From Akkermansia muciniphila (GTDB taxonomy: Bacteria; Verrucomicrobiota; Verrucomicrobiia; Limisphaerales; UBA9464), in assembly GCA_945898055.1 (NCBI GenBank), contig CAMDGV010000003.1, forward strand, positions 1-64,000: 64,000 bases of DNA. The letters run 5' to 3'. Each line of letters opens with the position of its first letter. The first letter of the stretch is position 1. The notes beneath the pieces are model-generated. The model searched no databases, was not told the DNA's origin, and saw nothing but the letters and a program-made list of their open reading frames with translations. Both the position numbers and the translations under genes were made by a program. This document shows, piece by piece, positions 45,395-55,486 of the stretch.

Positions 45395-46085
45395 CGCAGA
45401 TATTCCTCATGACCCGCACGCTCGCCGTGTCATCGACTTTTGGAAAGTTCCTAGGTCTGGGCTTTAACCGCTCCTGATTTACATCCCGGGAGGCGGCTGA
45501 CTAACGGGAGACAAAGGTCAAAAGATGCCGGATCTCCGATCGTTTTTGACCAAGGCATCTCCGGTGCCGCTAGCAATTACCGACTGGAACCAACCAACCA
45601 CTTCCAGCGCCTGTCCCTGATGCAGCGTGGGAGGTTGCACAACACCCTGGCTTCTACTGCACGACGACCCAGCCGATCCACAGGGGACCAACTCTTTTTT
45701 ATGTCAATCCTCGAGGGTTTGCCTTGCTGCGATACAAGTGCCTCAGACCTCCATTAACCCAAAGATCATCACTGCTTGGCTCGGTTTTAATGTGCTCCAA
45801 CACCCAATCATTTTGCAGTCGGTCGGAGGAAAATCGAGAGATGCGATGCTCGAGAATTAAGCCAAATATCAAAGGCTCTACCTCGAATTTTCACCGATGA
45901 ACCATGTCGATGCCAACGATCCCCCTTTATTTATTACCTGCAGTGCAGAAATGAACCTTCCCGCGAGGGACGCCGGTCACTGTCTTCAGCAGTCCCATTT
46001 TTGGCGTCGAACTAAAAGAGAGGCCTGACTCGGTTGGGCACGAATGTCATTTGCCCATTCCAGGCATCCCAGAATCGACCCCAGG
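45395..46085 (+). pseudogene. Decayed alpha/beta-hydrolase (carboxylesterase/lipase-like)
   Basis: The protein of an esterase can be followed across three frames with several stops. PHARRVIDFWKVPRSG, at about 45405, is the family start; then PLLIYIPGGG and LTGDKGQK (oxyanion HGGG replaced by PGGG); then ISGAASNYRLEPTNHF; HDDPADPQGTN; and SPMNHVDANDPPLF near 45890-45930. This matches secreted PVC alpha/beta-hydrolases with 'NHVTADDPP'. A TAA follows WKVPRSGL and a TGA breaks the oxyanion segment, so it cannot be expressed as one protein. Confidence 0.65.
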
Positions 46086-46303
46086 TTCCGGCACAAGTGA
46101 CTTTCTCTGGTCGAAGTTGCTAGCCCTACCCTCGAGAAAAACAACTCTTCTTCCTCTGTGTCACTTGGGCTCTTCGAGGGGGTATTTCCGCACAAAAACG
46201 GCTTCAGCTGATCATCGGTTGACAGAATCGTCTCTCAGTGTTCAGCCTAGATTACGATTTCTCCGAGCGCCTTTTTTAATTCAGACCACCCTCCTTTCCC
46301 GAA

Positions 46304-47101
46304 ATGAACTACTGTCCTCAGCGTCACCGCGGATTTACTTTAATCGAACTCTTAGTGGTGATTGCCATCATTGCCATATTAGCTGGAATGCTTTTGCCAG
46401 CCTTAGGTAAGGCGAAGGTCAAGGCCAATGCCACTCGGTGTATTAGCAATCAAAAGCAACAATCCCTCGGCTATACGATGTATGCTGATGACAACCGAGA
46501 TTCGATGCCGGCCCACGGCGACTGGGGCACAGTCGGGGGTGAAATTTGGTCCTCTAAATTCGGAATTCCTCTGCGCTCGGCTCTCGTTCGGACCAAGGTA
46601 AGTATCGTCCACGATAACTACGCTTGGGAAACAAATCGCCCTCTTAACGCCTACGTCCCAGCCCCGGAAGCCTTTCGTTGTCCGTCCGATAAAGGCGACA
46701 GTGTCTGGCCTGCTGAATCCAAAAAAGGCTGTTTTTTAGCGTGGGGCAATAGCTACCTTGTCATGTGGGCGGTCGACTGGTTTGGAGTGAAACACATCAC
46801 TGGCAATCTAAGTTCACCCACCACTGCAGGAGATTCCAAGCCGATTAAAAGTTCGGAGATTGCTTTGAGCTCTTCTACCAAAATCATTCAGGGAGACTGG
46901 CCTTGGCATGGAAGTCGCGACGCTGGCGATGGAGTCGTCACCTCCGCCGCGCGGGGGGCTAGTCTCTGGCACAATAACAAAGGGCAACGCGGTTGGAATA
47001 TCATGTATGGCGATGGTCATGTCGCTCTCTTCCGATTTCCCAAGGACTACGATCCAAGCGACATGAATAATAAGGTGAACATTGAAGCCGCTTGGTGGTG
47101 A
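46304..47101 (+). CDS. Type II secretion/pilin-like protein with H-X9-DG motif
   Basis: A 265-residue exported pseudopilin. The N-terminal signal is cleaved by prepilin peptidase at [18 protein letters not shown], followed by a hydrophobic helix and [10 protein letters not shown]. The C-terminal half contains the PVC-type motif with IMYGDGHV (residues about 235-242), as in DUF1559-like proteins. In the cell it would be an inner-membrane pilin-like subunit of a type II secretion or type IV pilus-like machine, or one of the many stand-alone members of PVC genomes. The ATG at 46304 places the cleavage site at residue 10-11. Confidence 0.9.
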   Translation: MNYCPQRHRGFTLIELLVVIAIIAILAGMLLPALGKAKVKANATRCISNQKQQSLGYTMYADDNRDSMPAHGDWGTVGGEIWSSKFGIPLRSALVRTKVSIVHDNYAWETNRPLNAYVPAPEAFRCPSDKGDSVWPAESKKGCFLAWGNSYLVMWAVDWFGVKHITGNLSSPTTAGDSKPIKSSEIALSSSTKIIQGDWPWHGSRDAGDGVVTSAARGASLWHNNKGQRGWNIMYGDGHVALFRFPKDYDPSDMNNKVNIEAAWW

Positions 47102-47148
47102 TCGGTGTTCTATCGTTGCACCGATCACCTCTCAAGTTCGGGGCAAGT

Positions 47149-48933
47149 TTACTCGGCGGTTACCCGATAAAACGTACCCTCCTCGGTTATCGCTGCTTCG
47201 CTAAAATGCCCCTCGGTTGTCCCCTCATTTATCTGCATCGGAATACCACCCCACCTCGAGATCCGCCAGACTCGATAAATCCAGCCTTTCACCGGATTCC
47301 AAAGAAGCTGGATTTCGCCTTTCAAAGTTCGTTCTAAAGTCAGCCGCAAAGTCGGATGCGTCTCACTCTCAATTATGTCGGTCAATTGGGTGGGAATCAC
47401 TTGGTATCCCTTGCTCTCGGAATTTGAGGAATCAAAAAGCCCGAGAACTCCCGTCACATCCGAGGGGCCCGCAGGGCGTTGGGTCCCAAGGATTGAAAGC
47501 GCTCGAGAATCTATCCAAACCCCGATTCCAAGGCGGCCAGCGCTATTGGTCACCGACACACTTTGATCGCTGCCAAAGATCGATTGGCTGCGGTCAAAAT
47601 AGACATGACGCAAGATCACCCGTTGCCCTTCTAAGGAGTTGAGTTGGATGGAGTTGGTGAAAGTCTCATCGAGAACGATCGGCACCGGTAGCGGGGCACC
47701 GGCTCCAATTAACGAAACGGAGGTTCCCTCGGACGATCCGTCGGGAACTAATTGGATCTGGCCATTGGAAAAGACGCAGGGGGCGATGACCCTCAGCCGA
47801 TCACCTAATTGCAATGGATGCAGTGAATTAAGCCATAAGAGCCCTAGACCCGCCGTGGCATCTTGAAGGTAAACCCGCTGGTCAGGCGAAGAGGTCAGGT
47901 TGATAGCCGTCGTCACGACTCCCTCCACTTGATATTTTTCCGCACTTTCAAGTTGATTGGAATCCAGAGCCAGTTTGATCGCTGCACCACGGACGTAGGC
48001 CAAAGATCGAAGCTGCGGCGAAGGATCTGCTGACACTCGAATCATCGCGTTTTCACTGGTGACGGTTCCCTCGCCATTACTTAACTCGACAGAATAATTA
48101 CCGGCCATAGCTGCTGTTAGCTGCGGCAAAGCAAGGACTGCGTTGGTGGCACCGGGCAGTCTTATCCCGTCTTGAAGCCACTGGAAATGGATGGGTTGGG
48201 AGCCGATATTTTCCACACTTAATTCAAGTGAGTTTCCTAGAAAACCAGACTGTGACTGTGGTTGTAGAGTCACCTTTGGCGGTCTTGCACCTCCACTAGT
48301 CTCGCTTAATGGAAATCCAGACACGGTCAAAAAATCGAACCGCCATGTTCCTGAAGATCCATAGGTCCCACTCACCGCTGCGTAGTTTGCACCGTCAAAA
48401 TCGGACACAAGACGAATCCGGAACTGTGGATTGTTGTTAGCAGCGGATATCGACGAAAGGTCGGCGGTCAATCCGTTGGTGAAAACCGCGCCAACCGCAA
48501 CCGTAAAAACGGGTCCCTCGATGAACTCGACTCCATTCAGTGAATAAAGAATTTGCAGACGGCGACTTCCAGTGTTGCTTGAACGAAAATCAAATTTGAG
48601 GACGATATTTCGGAACCCAACTGTGCCCGTTGCAATTTCGATTCCCGCACTGCGGGCCGCCGTTCCCTTGGCTGGAAATCCCGAGAGGTTTATTGCGGTA
48701 TCGCCAACCCCTAGTGGATCCGAGGAACCGGTGCCTGAAACGACGGATAACACCACCCCGCCGAGCGGAGTAATTACCCCCTCACCGATACTGGCTCTGA
48801 GAGGGCTGTTCGTCCGGTTGAAATCCCATTGGGCGACAACGGACTGGGTGGGGGAGGTGGATGCAACCGCTGCGATAGGGAGCAGCAGCAGGAGGAGAAG
48901 AATTTGACGACGGAGACGGAATGTTAGGATCAT
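47149..48933 (-). CDS. Large secreted Ig-domain surface protein
   Basis: A 594-residue exported protein with signal peptide (about 1-24, LLLLLLLPIAAVA). An N-terminal beta-sandwich (about 28-215) with VAQWDFNRT and TWRFDFLTVSGF resembles extracellular PEP-CTERM/anchor-associated domains. An Ig-like domain follows (about 220-305; LEDGIRLPGATNAVLALPQLTAAMAGNYSVELSN-type). An OB-like/DUF5689-like segment (about 310-520) with YQVEGVVTTAIN and RVYLQDATAGLG comes next. The last ~60 residues are beta-rich. Probably cell-surface or extracellular; no catalytic site is evident. Confidence 0.8.
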   Translation of the reverse strand: MILTFRLRRQILLLLLLLPIAAVASTSPTQSVVAQWDFNRTNSPLRASIGEGVITPLGGVVLSVVSGTGSSDPLGVGDTAINLSGFPAKGTAARSAGIEIATGTVGFRNIVLKFDFRSSNTGSRRLQILYSLNGVEFIEGPVFTVAVGAVFTNGLTADLSSISAANNNPQFRIRLVSDFDGANYAAVSGTYGSSGTWRFDFLTVSGFPLSETSGGARPPKVTLQPQSQSGFLGNSLELSVENIGSQPIHFQWLQDGIRLPGATNAVLALPQLTAAMAGNYSVELSNGEGTVTSENAMIRVSADPSPQLRSLAYVRGAAIKLALDSNQLESAEKYQVEGVVTTAINLTSSPDQRVYLQDATAGLGLLWLNSLHPLQLGDRLRVIAPCVFSNGQIQLVPDGSSEGTSVSLIGAGAPLPVPIVLDETFTNSIQLNSLEGQRVILRHVYFDRSQSIFGSDQSVSVTNSAGRLGIGVWIDSRALSILGTQRPAGPSDVTGVLGLFDSSNSESKGYQVIPTQLTDIIESETHPTLRLTLERTLKGEIQLLWNPVKGWIYRVWRISRWGGIPMQINEGTTEGHFSEAAITEEGTFYRVTAE

Positions 48934-49564
48934 AAGGGATTATTTTATAGGTTGGGAACTCTGTGCACTGAGAACAGAGAACGTCCGTGCGACCCTTTCT
49001 TACGAACGAACCACCCCAGTGAGGGTGTTTCATCGTAAGAAGTGGGAGCGAAACTTTGCCACGACCCGATGCCATGGCAGCGTTCGTCCCGTCATCCGAT
49101 TGATGCCAAGCCAACCCGGAGCTCTCTGAACACAAGGGGTAGACTATTGCACTTGGCGAAGCTCTCCAATGGGCACTTGGCGCCCACCTCTTCGCCCAGG
49201 ACTATTCCCAATTTTTTAACACTCAGCCGAACTTGAGTGTCCAACGGCCCATTGGATTTGCTGTTTACGGGATACCCGACGGTTAATCAGCTTCAAGAGG
49301 GGACATCTGCGCGAAGATTTCGGACGAGAGGATGGATCGATTCGCACTGCAGCTTGTCCCAAGGATGACTTGGTAAACTAATTAGTCCTCTCAGGCCACG
49401 CATCTTGACCCTTAGGCCGCTGATGATCGTTCAAGCACCACCGTTTCTCGTCATCTAACTATTGATGACCGAACTGTCGGCGGCCGGCACTTCTCCTCAT
49501 TGAATTCTTACCAATTCGCCCTGTCTTGTTTTGCAAGCGTGAGGGAAAAGAGAAAGAAAGATGA
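48934..49564. other. Intergenic stretch without a supported gene
   Basis: About 630 bases upstream of the Ig-domain gene, extending to the DUF1080 relic. Frames are short (under 120 codons) and overlap on both strands without domain likeness or good codon choice. It may include the promoter of the Ig-domain gene near 48940-48990, where the DNA is AT-rich (ATTATTTTATAG). Confidence 0.4.
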
Positions 49565-49876
49565 CTAATTTGCCCCTTGAATCGGGCGAATCTTGATGTT
49601 GCGAAAGGCAACTTCACCGTGGTCACCCTGTAGCGCGAGGGCCCCATGTCCTGTTTTGGCAAATCGACTCATTTGAGCAAATTTGCTTTTTGCCACCCGA
49701 GCCTTGAAATCGTCGCTACCCAAAACGTAGTCAAAATACTTAACTCCATTGACTCCATGCTCGCATTTCTCTGGGCTGATCAGGACCTTGATGTGATTCC
49801 ATTGGCCTGCGGGTTTGGTCGAATCGAGCGTTTTGCCGGTCTTAGGATCGATGGTTAGTAGGGGCGTTAGGACGAG
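49565..49876 (-). pseudogene. C-terminal fragment of a DUF1080 (3-keto-disaccharide hydrolase-like) protein
   Basis: An intact 103-codon frame, ending in TAG at 49565-49567, reads PKTGKTLDSTKPAGQWNHIK, VLISPEKCEHGVNGVKYFDY, GSDDFKARVAKSKFAQMSRFAKTGHGALALQ and DHGEVAFRNIKIRPI. This is the end of the DUF1080 beta-sandwich, with the family WNH..., HG.ALQDHG and FRNI.IRP motifs. An in-frame TAG at 49877-49879 cuts it at the 5' side and no start exists, so the N-terminal half has been lost. The family cleaves or binds 3-keto-glycosides in PVC bacteria. Confidence 0.7.
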
Positions 49877-49998
49877 CTAATCCTTGGATTTGAGGGTCGA
49901 ACAAAAAGGGCCGGAGTCGCTTGAGAGCGGTCCGGCCCGTGGTCTTTTAAGCGATCTAGGTGGAAGACCTAGGTCGAGTGACTTATTTCAGAAGTCGG

Positions 49999-52737
49999 TT
50001 AGCGCAATCGGAAAAAGCCGCCAGTGCCGCTCGTGGGCAGAGTGAAAGGCGAAGCCGCGCCGGTCACTTCGGTATAACTTCCAGTCAATGAATCGGACCG
50101 TTGCAGTATACCTTTAGCCCAAGTGAGGGAAGCATTGGCGCCGGAACGAGCGATAGACAAGACAAGTGGAGTGGAGGTGGCACCGGAGACGGCGGTGGTG
50201 TACTGTGCCTTAATTCGGTCCGCCGAAAGGGCTTTGTTATAAATGGCTACTTCATCGATCGCCCCGCTGAACAAGCCTTCCCAACCGTTGCCAGCAGAAC
50301 CGATCGACCAATCACCTTGGGCAGAAGCAAGGGCAGTAGCTGGGGATTGAGTGGAGGCGACTTCGGCCCCGTTACGATAAAGGCGCCAATAAGTTCCATC
50401 ATAAACCCCGGTGAGTTGGATCCACTTGCCTGCGGTAACGTCTTCGTCCGGTACTGGGAATCGAGCACCTTGAGTGACAGTGGGCTGTCCAGCGACAGTT
50501 TCGATCGAGCCAGCGATATAATAAGCAACCCCATCTATCTTTTCGATGCGTAGAGAAATCTCGGTTGTATTTGTGCACGTGGCGAGGATCTCGACACCTT
50601 CAGCCAGTTTAGCGAGGAAGGAACTCACGGTGAGCGGGCCGCGCGAGATGATATGTGCGGCACTGGTTTCAATGGTCAATTCACTGGGCTTAATCCAAGC
50701 GCTGAGGGTTAGGCGGTTGGCCGTGGCTAGAGCGCTTGGGCTATTGAGAGAAGCCCACGACTTCGCTGGAGAAAGAGACAAAGCAAGATTGTTAGATTCG
50801 AAGCCAGCAAAGGCCGGAGGACGCGGTCCCTCAGCCGTTGTATCGGTCAAGACAGCCTGGCCTGCATTACGGGAACTACCGGAATCAGCGAGGGGCGACT
50901 GAGCAGCGTCGGCGAATCGAAGATAAGTGGCGGGACCTTTACGTTCTGGACCAGTGAAAGGAGCGGTTAGGACCAAGTGCTGATAGGAAACGTCTGGATG
51001 AGCATTTGTACCGGCCTGATAGTGCGCTAGGACCTGTTCTGAGGTGAGAAGATAGTCGTTATAGAGGGCTACTTCGTCGATATTGCCCTCGAAAGGATTG
51101 CTGCCGAGACCCGATTTAGCATTGTAAGAACCGACACCCAGATCAGCTGCCACACCGGCGTCTTCAGGAATCGCGGCATTAGCTGAGTAGAGTGCAGCGC
51201 TATTGGTATTCACCGGAAGACCGTTGACATAGGCCGTTAGAATCCCAGACCACTGATTATTGCCGTTACCAGCTGGGTCAGCGTTATCGGTCTGAGGCGA
51301 CCAAGTGAAAACCAAGTGTTGCCACACGCCGATCGTGTAATCGGTGTCGGTATTGACGTCTTGGCCACTATTACCGGCACCACTATACATACGGAAGTTC
51401 CAACCATGACCTTCTGAAGCAGGGTAGGAAAGGTTCGGATTACGTTGAAACATCACCCACCCGGTGCGGCCAGTGCCACCGACCCAGCGGTTGTTGATCG
51501 GGGATTGACCTCCCTGTTGATCACGAAGTGGTTTGACCCACATCTCAAACGAGAAAGGAACTCCGGCGGCCGGATTGTTGGCAGCAGTGTAGGGGACGGT
51601 GGTGGTAGACTTGCCATTCCGGTTATGGTAGGCCGCCGAGCCATCGGTCGACTGACTAGCGAAGGCCGACGTGGCCGGATAGCGGACTTCCGCCGTGTGA
51701 AGAGCATGTCCTACGGAGCGAGTTTCACCCAAGTTGATTGCCGTCGCATCACCGGGGGAGGCTTCATCGAAGGGCAAATAGGCGACCGGGTTCAAAGCCT
51801 TAACCAACGAAGCGTAGGAAACCGTACGGGACGCATTCGTTGCATTTTGATAATGGGCCAGAATCTGTTCCGGGGTGAGTTTAGCTTGGTACAAGGCAAA
51901 TTCATCCACCCCGCCGAAATAGGGGTTTAGACTGGTGCCTGCCGTGTTGTTATAGTTGCCGATAGCGAGTCCGGCCTCACCGAATTTGGCTTGGGCTGGA
52001 TCATGCGTGTTCGAGTTGGCTACATAGCCGGGGGTAAGTCCATCAGTGCCACCTGCCCAAGTGTTTTTGTTAGCCTCTTTGCCGTCGATATACATCGTGA
52101 CAGAGGATTCGACAGCACTGATGGGATCATAGACCACGACGACATGGGTCCACTTAGCGATTTGATAGGGAACCAAACTGGTCACATCAAGACCCGTGCT
52201 CCCGCCTGAACCTCGGAACATACGAAAGTTCCATCCGACAGGCTCACCACCGGTGTAGTCCTCGCTTGGTTTGCGTTGAAAGAAGACCCATCCTTGACGA
52301 TCAGCACCCGAATAAGCGTAGCGATTGTTAATCGGGCATTGACCTGTGCCCGTCTGGTCGCTGGTTGGATAAAACCAAGCCTCAATAGTGAAAGGTTTAT
52401 CGTTAGAGGGATTCAATGCCGCATTCCAAGGAATCTGAGTTCGCGAAGTGAAATCAAAAAAAGCTGCACGCCCGGAATCGCCAACGATAGCGCCAGGCAA
52501 GCTATGCACCCGCCCTAGATCATTAGTGGCATTAGCTGCCGCACCCGCACTGCCTTGGTTGGCATTTACAGTGGTGCGCTGCGCCGCGTCATTGAGGCGG
52601 TAGTAGGCCGCGGGGGCATCAGAAGTAACAGCGTCGGAGTAGTCGGCAGCAATCGATGTAAGGGAGAATTGAGCAGAGGCCGTTAGTGTTAAAAGGAACG
52701 CTTTTGAAATAATTTTTTGTCGGTGTTTTTCGTGCAT
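49999..52737 (-). CDS. Secreted triple LamG/concanavalin-like surface protein
   Basis: A 912-residue exported protein with signal peptide (about 1-32, ISKAFLLTLTASAQFSLTSIAAD). It holds three LamG/concanavalin-like (Laminin_G_3) domains of about 210-250 residues each, recognised by repeated 'AAYYRLNDAA'/'VAYLPFDEAS', FTIEAWFYPTSDQ/FSFEMWVKP/LTLSAWIKPSE, and NIDEVALYN/GGVDEFALYQ. These domains usually bind sugars or glycoproteins and act in adhesion or polymer degradation. I chose ATG 52737 for the best signal peptide; ATG 52749 is possible and the frame runs to 52893. Confidence 0.88.
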   Translation of the reverse strand: MHEKHRQKIISKAFLLTLTASAQFSLTSIAADYSDAVTSDAPAAYYRLNDAAQRTTVNANQGSAGAAANATNDLGRVHSLPGAIVGDSGRAAFFDFTSRTQIPWNAALNPSNDKPFTIEAWFYPTSDQTGTGQCPINNRYAYSGADRQGWVFFQRKPSEDYTGGEPVGWNFRMFRGSGGSTGLDVTSLVPYQIAKWTHVVVVYDPISAVESSVTMYIDGKEANKNTWAGGTDGLTPGYVANSNTHDPAQAKFGEAGLAIGNYNNTAGTSLNPYFGGVDEFALYQAKLTPEQILAHYQNATNASRTVSYASLVKALNPVAYLPFDEASPGDATAINLGETRSVGHALHTAEVRYPATSAFASQSTDGSAAYHNRNGKSTTTVPYTAANNPAAGVPFSFEMWVKPLRDQQGGQSPINNRWVGGTGRTGWVMFQRNPNLSYPASEGHGWNFRMYSGAGNSGQDVNTDTDYTIGVWQHLVFTWSPQTDNADPAGNGNNQWSGILTAYVNGLPVNTNSAALYSANAAIPEDAGVAADLGVGSYNAKSGLGSNPFEGNIDEVALYNDYLLTSEQVLAHYQAGTNAHPDVSYQHLVLTAPFTGPERKGPATYLRFADAAQSPLADSGSSRNAGQAVLTDTTAEGPRPPAFAGFESNNLALSLSPAKSWASLNSPSALATANRLTLSAWIKPSELTIETSAAHIISRGPLTVSSFLAKLAEGVEILATCTNTTEISLRIEKIDGVAYYIAGSIETVAGQPTVTQGARFPVPDEDVTAGKWIQLTGVYDGTYWRLYRNGAEVASTQSPATALASAQGDWSIGSAGNGWEGLFSGAIDEVAIYNKALSADRIKAQYTTAVSGATSTPLVLSIARSGANASLTWAKGILQRSDSLTGSYTEVTGAASPFTLPTSGTGGFFRLR

Positions 52738-52784
52738 AATTTCATACATAAAATTGTGTGCTTTAAGCCATTTGTTCAAGACTA

Positions 52785-52815
52785 ATTTCAGCGACAGACT
52801 AGACGTTGCTGAAAT
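52785..52815. promoter_or_regulatory. Inverted repeat upstream of the LamG gene
   Basis: ATTTCAGC (52785-52792) and GCTGAAAT (52808-52815) form a perfect 8-bp inverted repeat with a 15-base spacer, about 50-80 bases before the LamG start. The length suits a dimeric regulator site. There is no other gene in the 340-base gap to 53077. Confidence 0.35.
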
Positions 52816-53076
52816 ATAATTCGAACGTAACTGAGCTCGTTGAGCTTCAGCGAAAATTGACCGTAATCTGACGCCCCACCCCATAGTTTCCAATTTGTCT
52901 TCGGCGGGTATAGCCGACGCAGATGAACTTAATTAAGACGTCTCGAGAGCGGCGTGGTCTCGTCAAAATCCAAACGCTAATCGTCGAATTTAAAAACTAG
53001 ACTCTCGAAAACCACCTCCAAAATGTTTCAAAACCCTCGTTATCGGCGAAGCTTGCCATCATGTGCTGTTTTAGAC

Positions 53077-53682
53077 TTATTGACCTTCCACCGCCGAGTC
53101 CTTCGGGGAATCACTCGCGATTCGAGCGCAACGGATTGCTGGCAGTGCGATGACCGCCCATTGCCAGAGTGGTACGAGCAGAAACCATCTTCGCATATCC
53201 GGTAATTTTGAAAGGAACAAAAATGCATAACTGTAGGCCATTAATCCGGCTAGGGCTGCCAATAGGGTGGCGATACCTAGATGACGGATCAGTGAAGATT
53301 GACGCCCCCTCCATCCGGCAACAATCACGAGGAGGAATGGCAGAATTCCCCAAGGAAGAAGAAGTCCATAAATGGGTGACCCAGCCCGCCCCGGTTCAGT
53401 TGCCAAGGTGGTGAATATTCCCGCAGGAAGCGCTCCGCCCAGAGCGGCAACGAGAACAAAAACGAAGCCTGCAGGGAGCTGATGTTCTGGTAAACGTTCT
53501 TCCTGCGTTTGAACGGGCAAATCTCTCTCCTCTTTCACGGCTGTATTCTCCTTCAGACAGTCCAAATCAGCAATCGCTGTTATAGCTCCACTCTTTCGGG
53601 ACTGGCATTTACGATAAAAATTCGGATACGATCTTCTCAGCCAAATGTCCTGTCCATTTTTCTGGCCATTCCCTTTCGACAA
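53077..53682 (-). CDS. Membrane protein with four predicted helices
   Basis: A 201-residue protein: about 65 N-terminal polar residues, then four hydrophobic segments (about 71-90, 104-122, 132-153 and 163-182). No family I recognise. The polar N-terminus, rich in Arg, Lys and Glu, looks unrelated to the membrane part and the true start could be further downstream, but no better start codon with a ribosome site is clear. It precedes no obvious partner. Confidence 0.6.
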   Translation of the reverse strand: MSKGNGQKNGQDIWLRRSYPNFYRKCQSRKSGAITAIADLDCLKENTAVKEERDLPVQTQEERLPEHQLPAGFVFVLVAALGGALPAGIFTTLATEPGRAGSPIYGLLLPWGILPFLLVIVAGWRGRQSSLIRHLGIATLLAALAGLMAYSYAFLFLSKLPDMRRWFLLVPLWQWAVIALPAIRCARIASDSPKDSAVEGQ

Positions 53683-53798
53683 TCTCTGCTAAAACAAGAT
53701 GAAAGCACCTTATTCTCACAAAGGGACGATCCTTAAAAAGCTTTGCCCTCGACACTCTTAGCTCGTCCGACCCTGTCTTTAATTATTTCCATTTTTCA

Positions 53799-54689
53799 AT
53801 GAGTCCTCTCTTTCGGCCCTCTCTTGTCATTCTCGGATTACTTATTATAACGAGTCTTAAAGCGGCACCAACTCAGGCGGGGCGCCCCCTAAAGGAACCC
53901 GCAAAGGAGGCTCTCTGGCCAGGCCTAGCCCCAGATGGATTTGGGAAAAGTGTCAGCCCAGAAGACTCGGGTATTACCTGTCACCTAGCGCTCAAACCCA
54001 ACGGCATGGCGGTCGTCGTTTGCCCAGGGGGCGGCTACGGCGGATTGATGACCGGCCCCGAGGGTCACGGAATTGCCAAGTGGCTAAATCAGCATGGAAT
54101 CACTGGAATTGTGCTGGAATATCGAATGCCCGCCGGTCGATTTGAAGTCCCCCTCTTAGACGCACAACGAGCCCTTCGTCTTACCCGAATCCGTGCCGCA
54201 GAATGGAAAGTGAACCCCAAACGGGTCGGAATTCTTGGCTTCTCAGCCGGAGGCCATCTCGCCGCGACTACTTCCACTCAATTCGATAGTGGAAAACCTG
54301 ATTCCAAGGACTTAATCGAGCGCCAGTCCAGTCGACCCGACTTCGCCGTCCTCATCTATCCGGTCATCTCCATGGGGCCTCTAGGCCATAGTGGCAGTCG
54401 TCAGGCTCTGCTTGGTGACCACCCCGCAGATGAACTAATCCACCGATTTTCCTGCGAGCGTCAGGTTACCCCGCGAACCCCACCTACTTTTCTCGCCCAC
54501 GCTGTCGATGATATCGCCGTGAGTGTCGAAAACAGCCGTTTGCATCGCGACGCGCTCAGGAAACAGTCTGTGCCACAGCGACTCTTGGAACTGCCAGACG
54601 GAGGGCACGGCCTAAATGGTTACAAAGGAACCTCGTGGGACAAATGGCAGCGCGACTGCCTCGTCTGGCTAAACCAACTCCCAAAGTAG
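53799..54689 (+). CDS. Secreted alpha/beta-hydrolase (esterase-like)
   Basis: A 296-residue protein with signal peptide (SLVILGLLIITSLKAAP). The fold is alpha/beta-hydrolase of the BD-FAE/xylan esterase type: VVCPGGGYGGLM (oxyanion GGGY, about residues 73-84), nucleophile Ser in GFSAGGH (about 147-150), Asp in LAHAVDDIAV (about 232) and His in PDGGHGLN (about 266). The triad is complete. Such enzymes remove acetyl groups from plant or algal polysaccharides. The start at 53799 is the first ATG and gives the signal peptide. Confidence 0.9.
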   Translation: MSPLFRPSLVILGLLIITSLKAAPTQAGRPLKEPAKEALWPGLAPDGFGKSVSPEDSGITCHLALKPNGMAVVVCPGGGYGGLMTGPEGHGIAKWLNQHGITGIVLEYRMPAGRFEVPLLDAQRALRLTRIRAAEWKVNPKRVGILGFSAGGHLAATTSTQFDSGKPDSKDLIERQSSRPDFAVLIYPVISMGPLGHSGSRQALLGDHPADELIHRFSCERQVTPRTPPTFLAHAVDDIAVSVENSRLHRDALRKQSVPQRLLELPDGGHGLNGYKGTSWDKWQRDCLVWLNQLPK

Positions 54690-54763
54690 CTAGCGGCAAA
54701 CTTCCCGAGGGAAAGCGTAGAGGAGATCTGCCTAGGGCCAACCTTAGCCACCCAACGCTGGTT

Positions 54764-55486
54764 TCACTGGAGTCCAACCGACATATCGTTACCGCCGGGA
54801 CCCAAGGTCTTCGTGGTTGGGAACCAAAAAAGTTTCTTTTTTTCGAGCGCGACGCTCTGAGCGTGTCCCACCCGTTCGGCGTGGCCATCCGTCATCTGAT
54901 AGTGCCCTTTTTTGTTATGGCGTATAGTTAAAGTCTTACTTCCAAAAGTGGGACCCACTTGACCTGAATAATCATTGGTTGCCATCAAAGGTTCAGTAAA
55001 TAATAACGTCTGCGACGGAGCCACAAACCCACCAATGTCCTCGTTATGACAGAGGCAGCAGTTCATAGCATAACTATAATCACGCAGTGCGAGATGGCCT
55101 CCAGGCCCACCCAGACCTCTCAAACTAGGAATTAGAATTTTCTTTTTTGAACTAATTTCTAAAGCATCTGTGGGACATAAATAAGATTTTTTCGCCCCCA
55201 CATACGGGTAAAGCTTTCCCGTAGAAAGATCTCCTAGTTTAACACAAAGCCAGTCTCGAAAGTTCGGCAATCGACTCCGGTAATCGTTGGCATAAACCAT
55301 CGAGCCCAAACCAAATTGGCGGATATTAGTGATGCAAATAACTCCGCGCGCCGACTCTTTTCCATGAGCCAAAGAGGGAAGAAGGATTGCGGCTAAGATC
55401 GCTACAATGGCGATCACCACCAGCAACTCAATCAGAGTAAACGCGCGAAGCCAAAGCCCATACTTGATCGAGGATCTTGATTTCAA
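54764..55486 (-). CDS. Pilin-like protein with Ala before the cleavage Phe
   Basis: A 240-residue pseudopilin-like protein. The N-terminal class III signal is [18 protein letters not shown], where the usual Gly before Phe is replaced by Ala. The downstream hydrophobic helix with ILLPSLAHGK is normal, and the C-terminal half has the PVC-type motif with YQMTDGHAE (about residue 200). Cleavage by prepilin peptidase may be slow or may not occur. The start is TTG at 55486, as no ATG lies closer. It converges with the esterase gene with 74 bases between. Confidence 0.85.
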   Translation of the reverse strand: MKSRSSIKYGLWLRAFTLIELLVVIAIVAILAAILLPSLAHGKESARGVICITNIRQFGLGSMVYANDYRSRLPNFRDWLCVKLGDLSTGKLYPYVGAKKSYLCPTDALEISSKKKILIPSLRGLGGPGGHLALRDYSYAMNCCLCHNEDIGGFVAPSQTLLFTEPLMATNDYSGQVGPTFGSKTLTIRHNKKGHYQMTDGHAERVGHAQSVALEKKKLFWFPTTKTLGPGGNDMSVGLQ

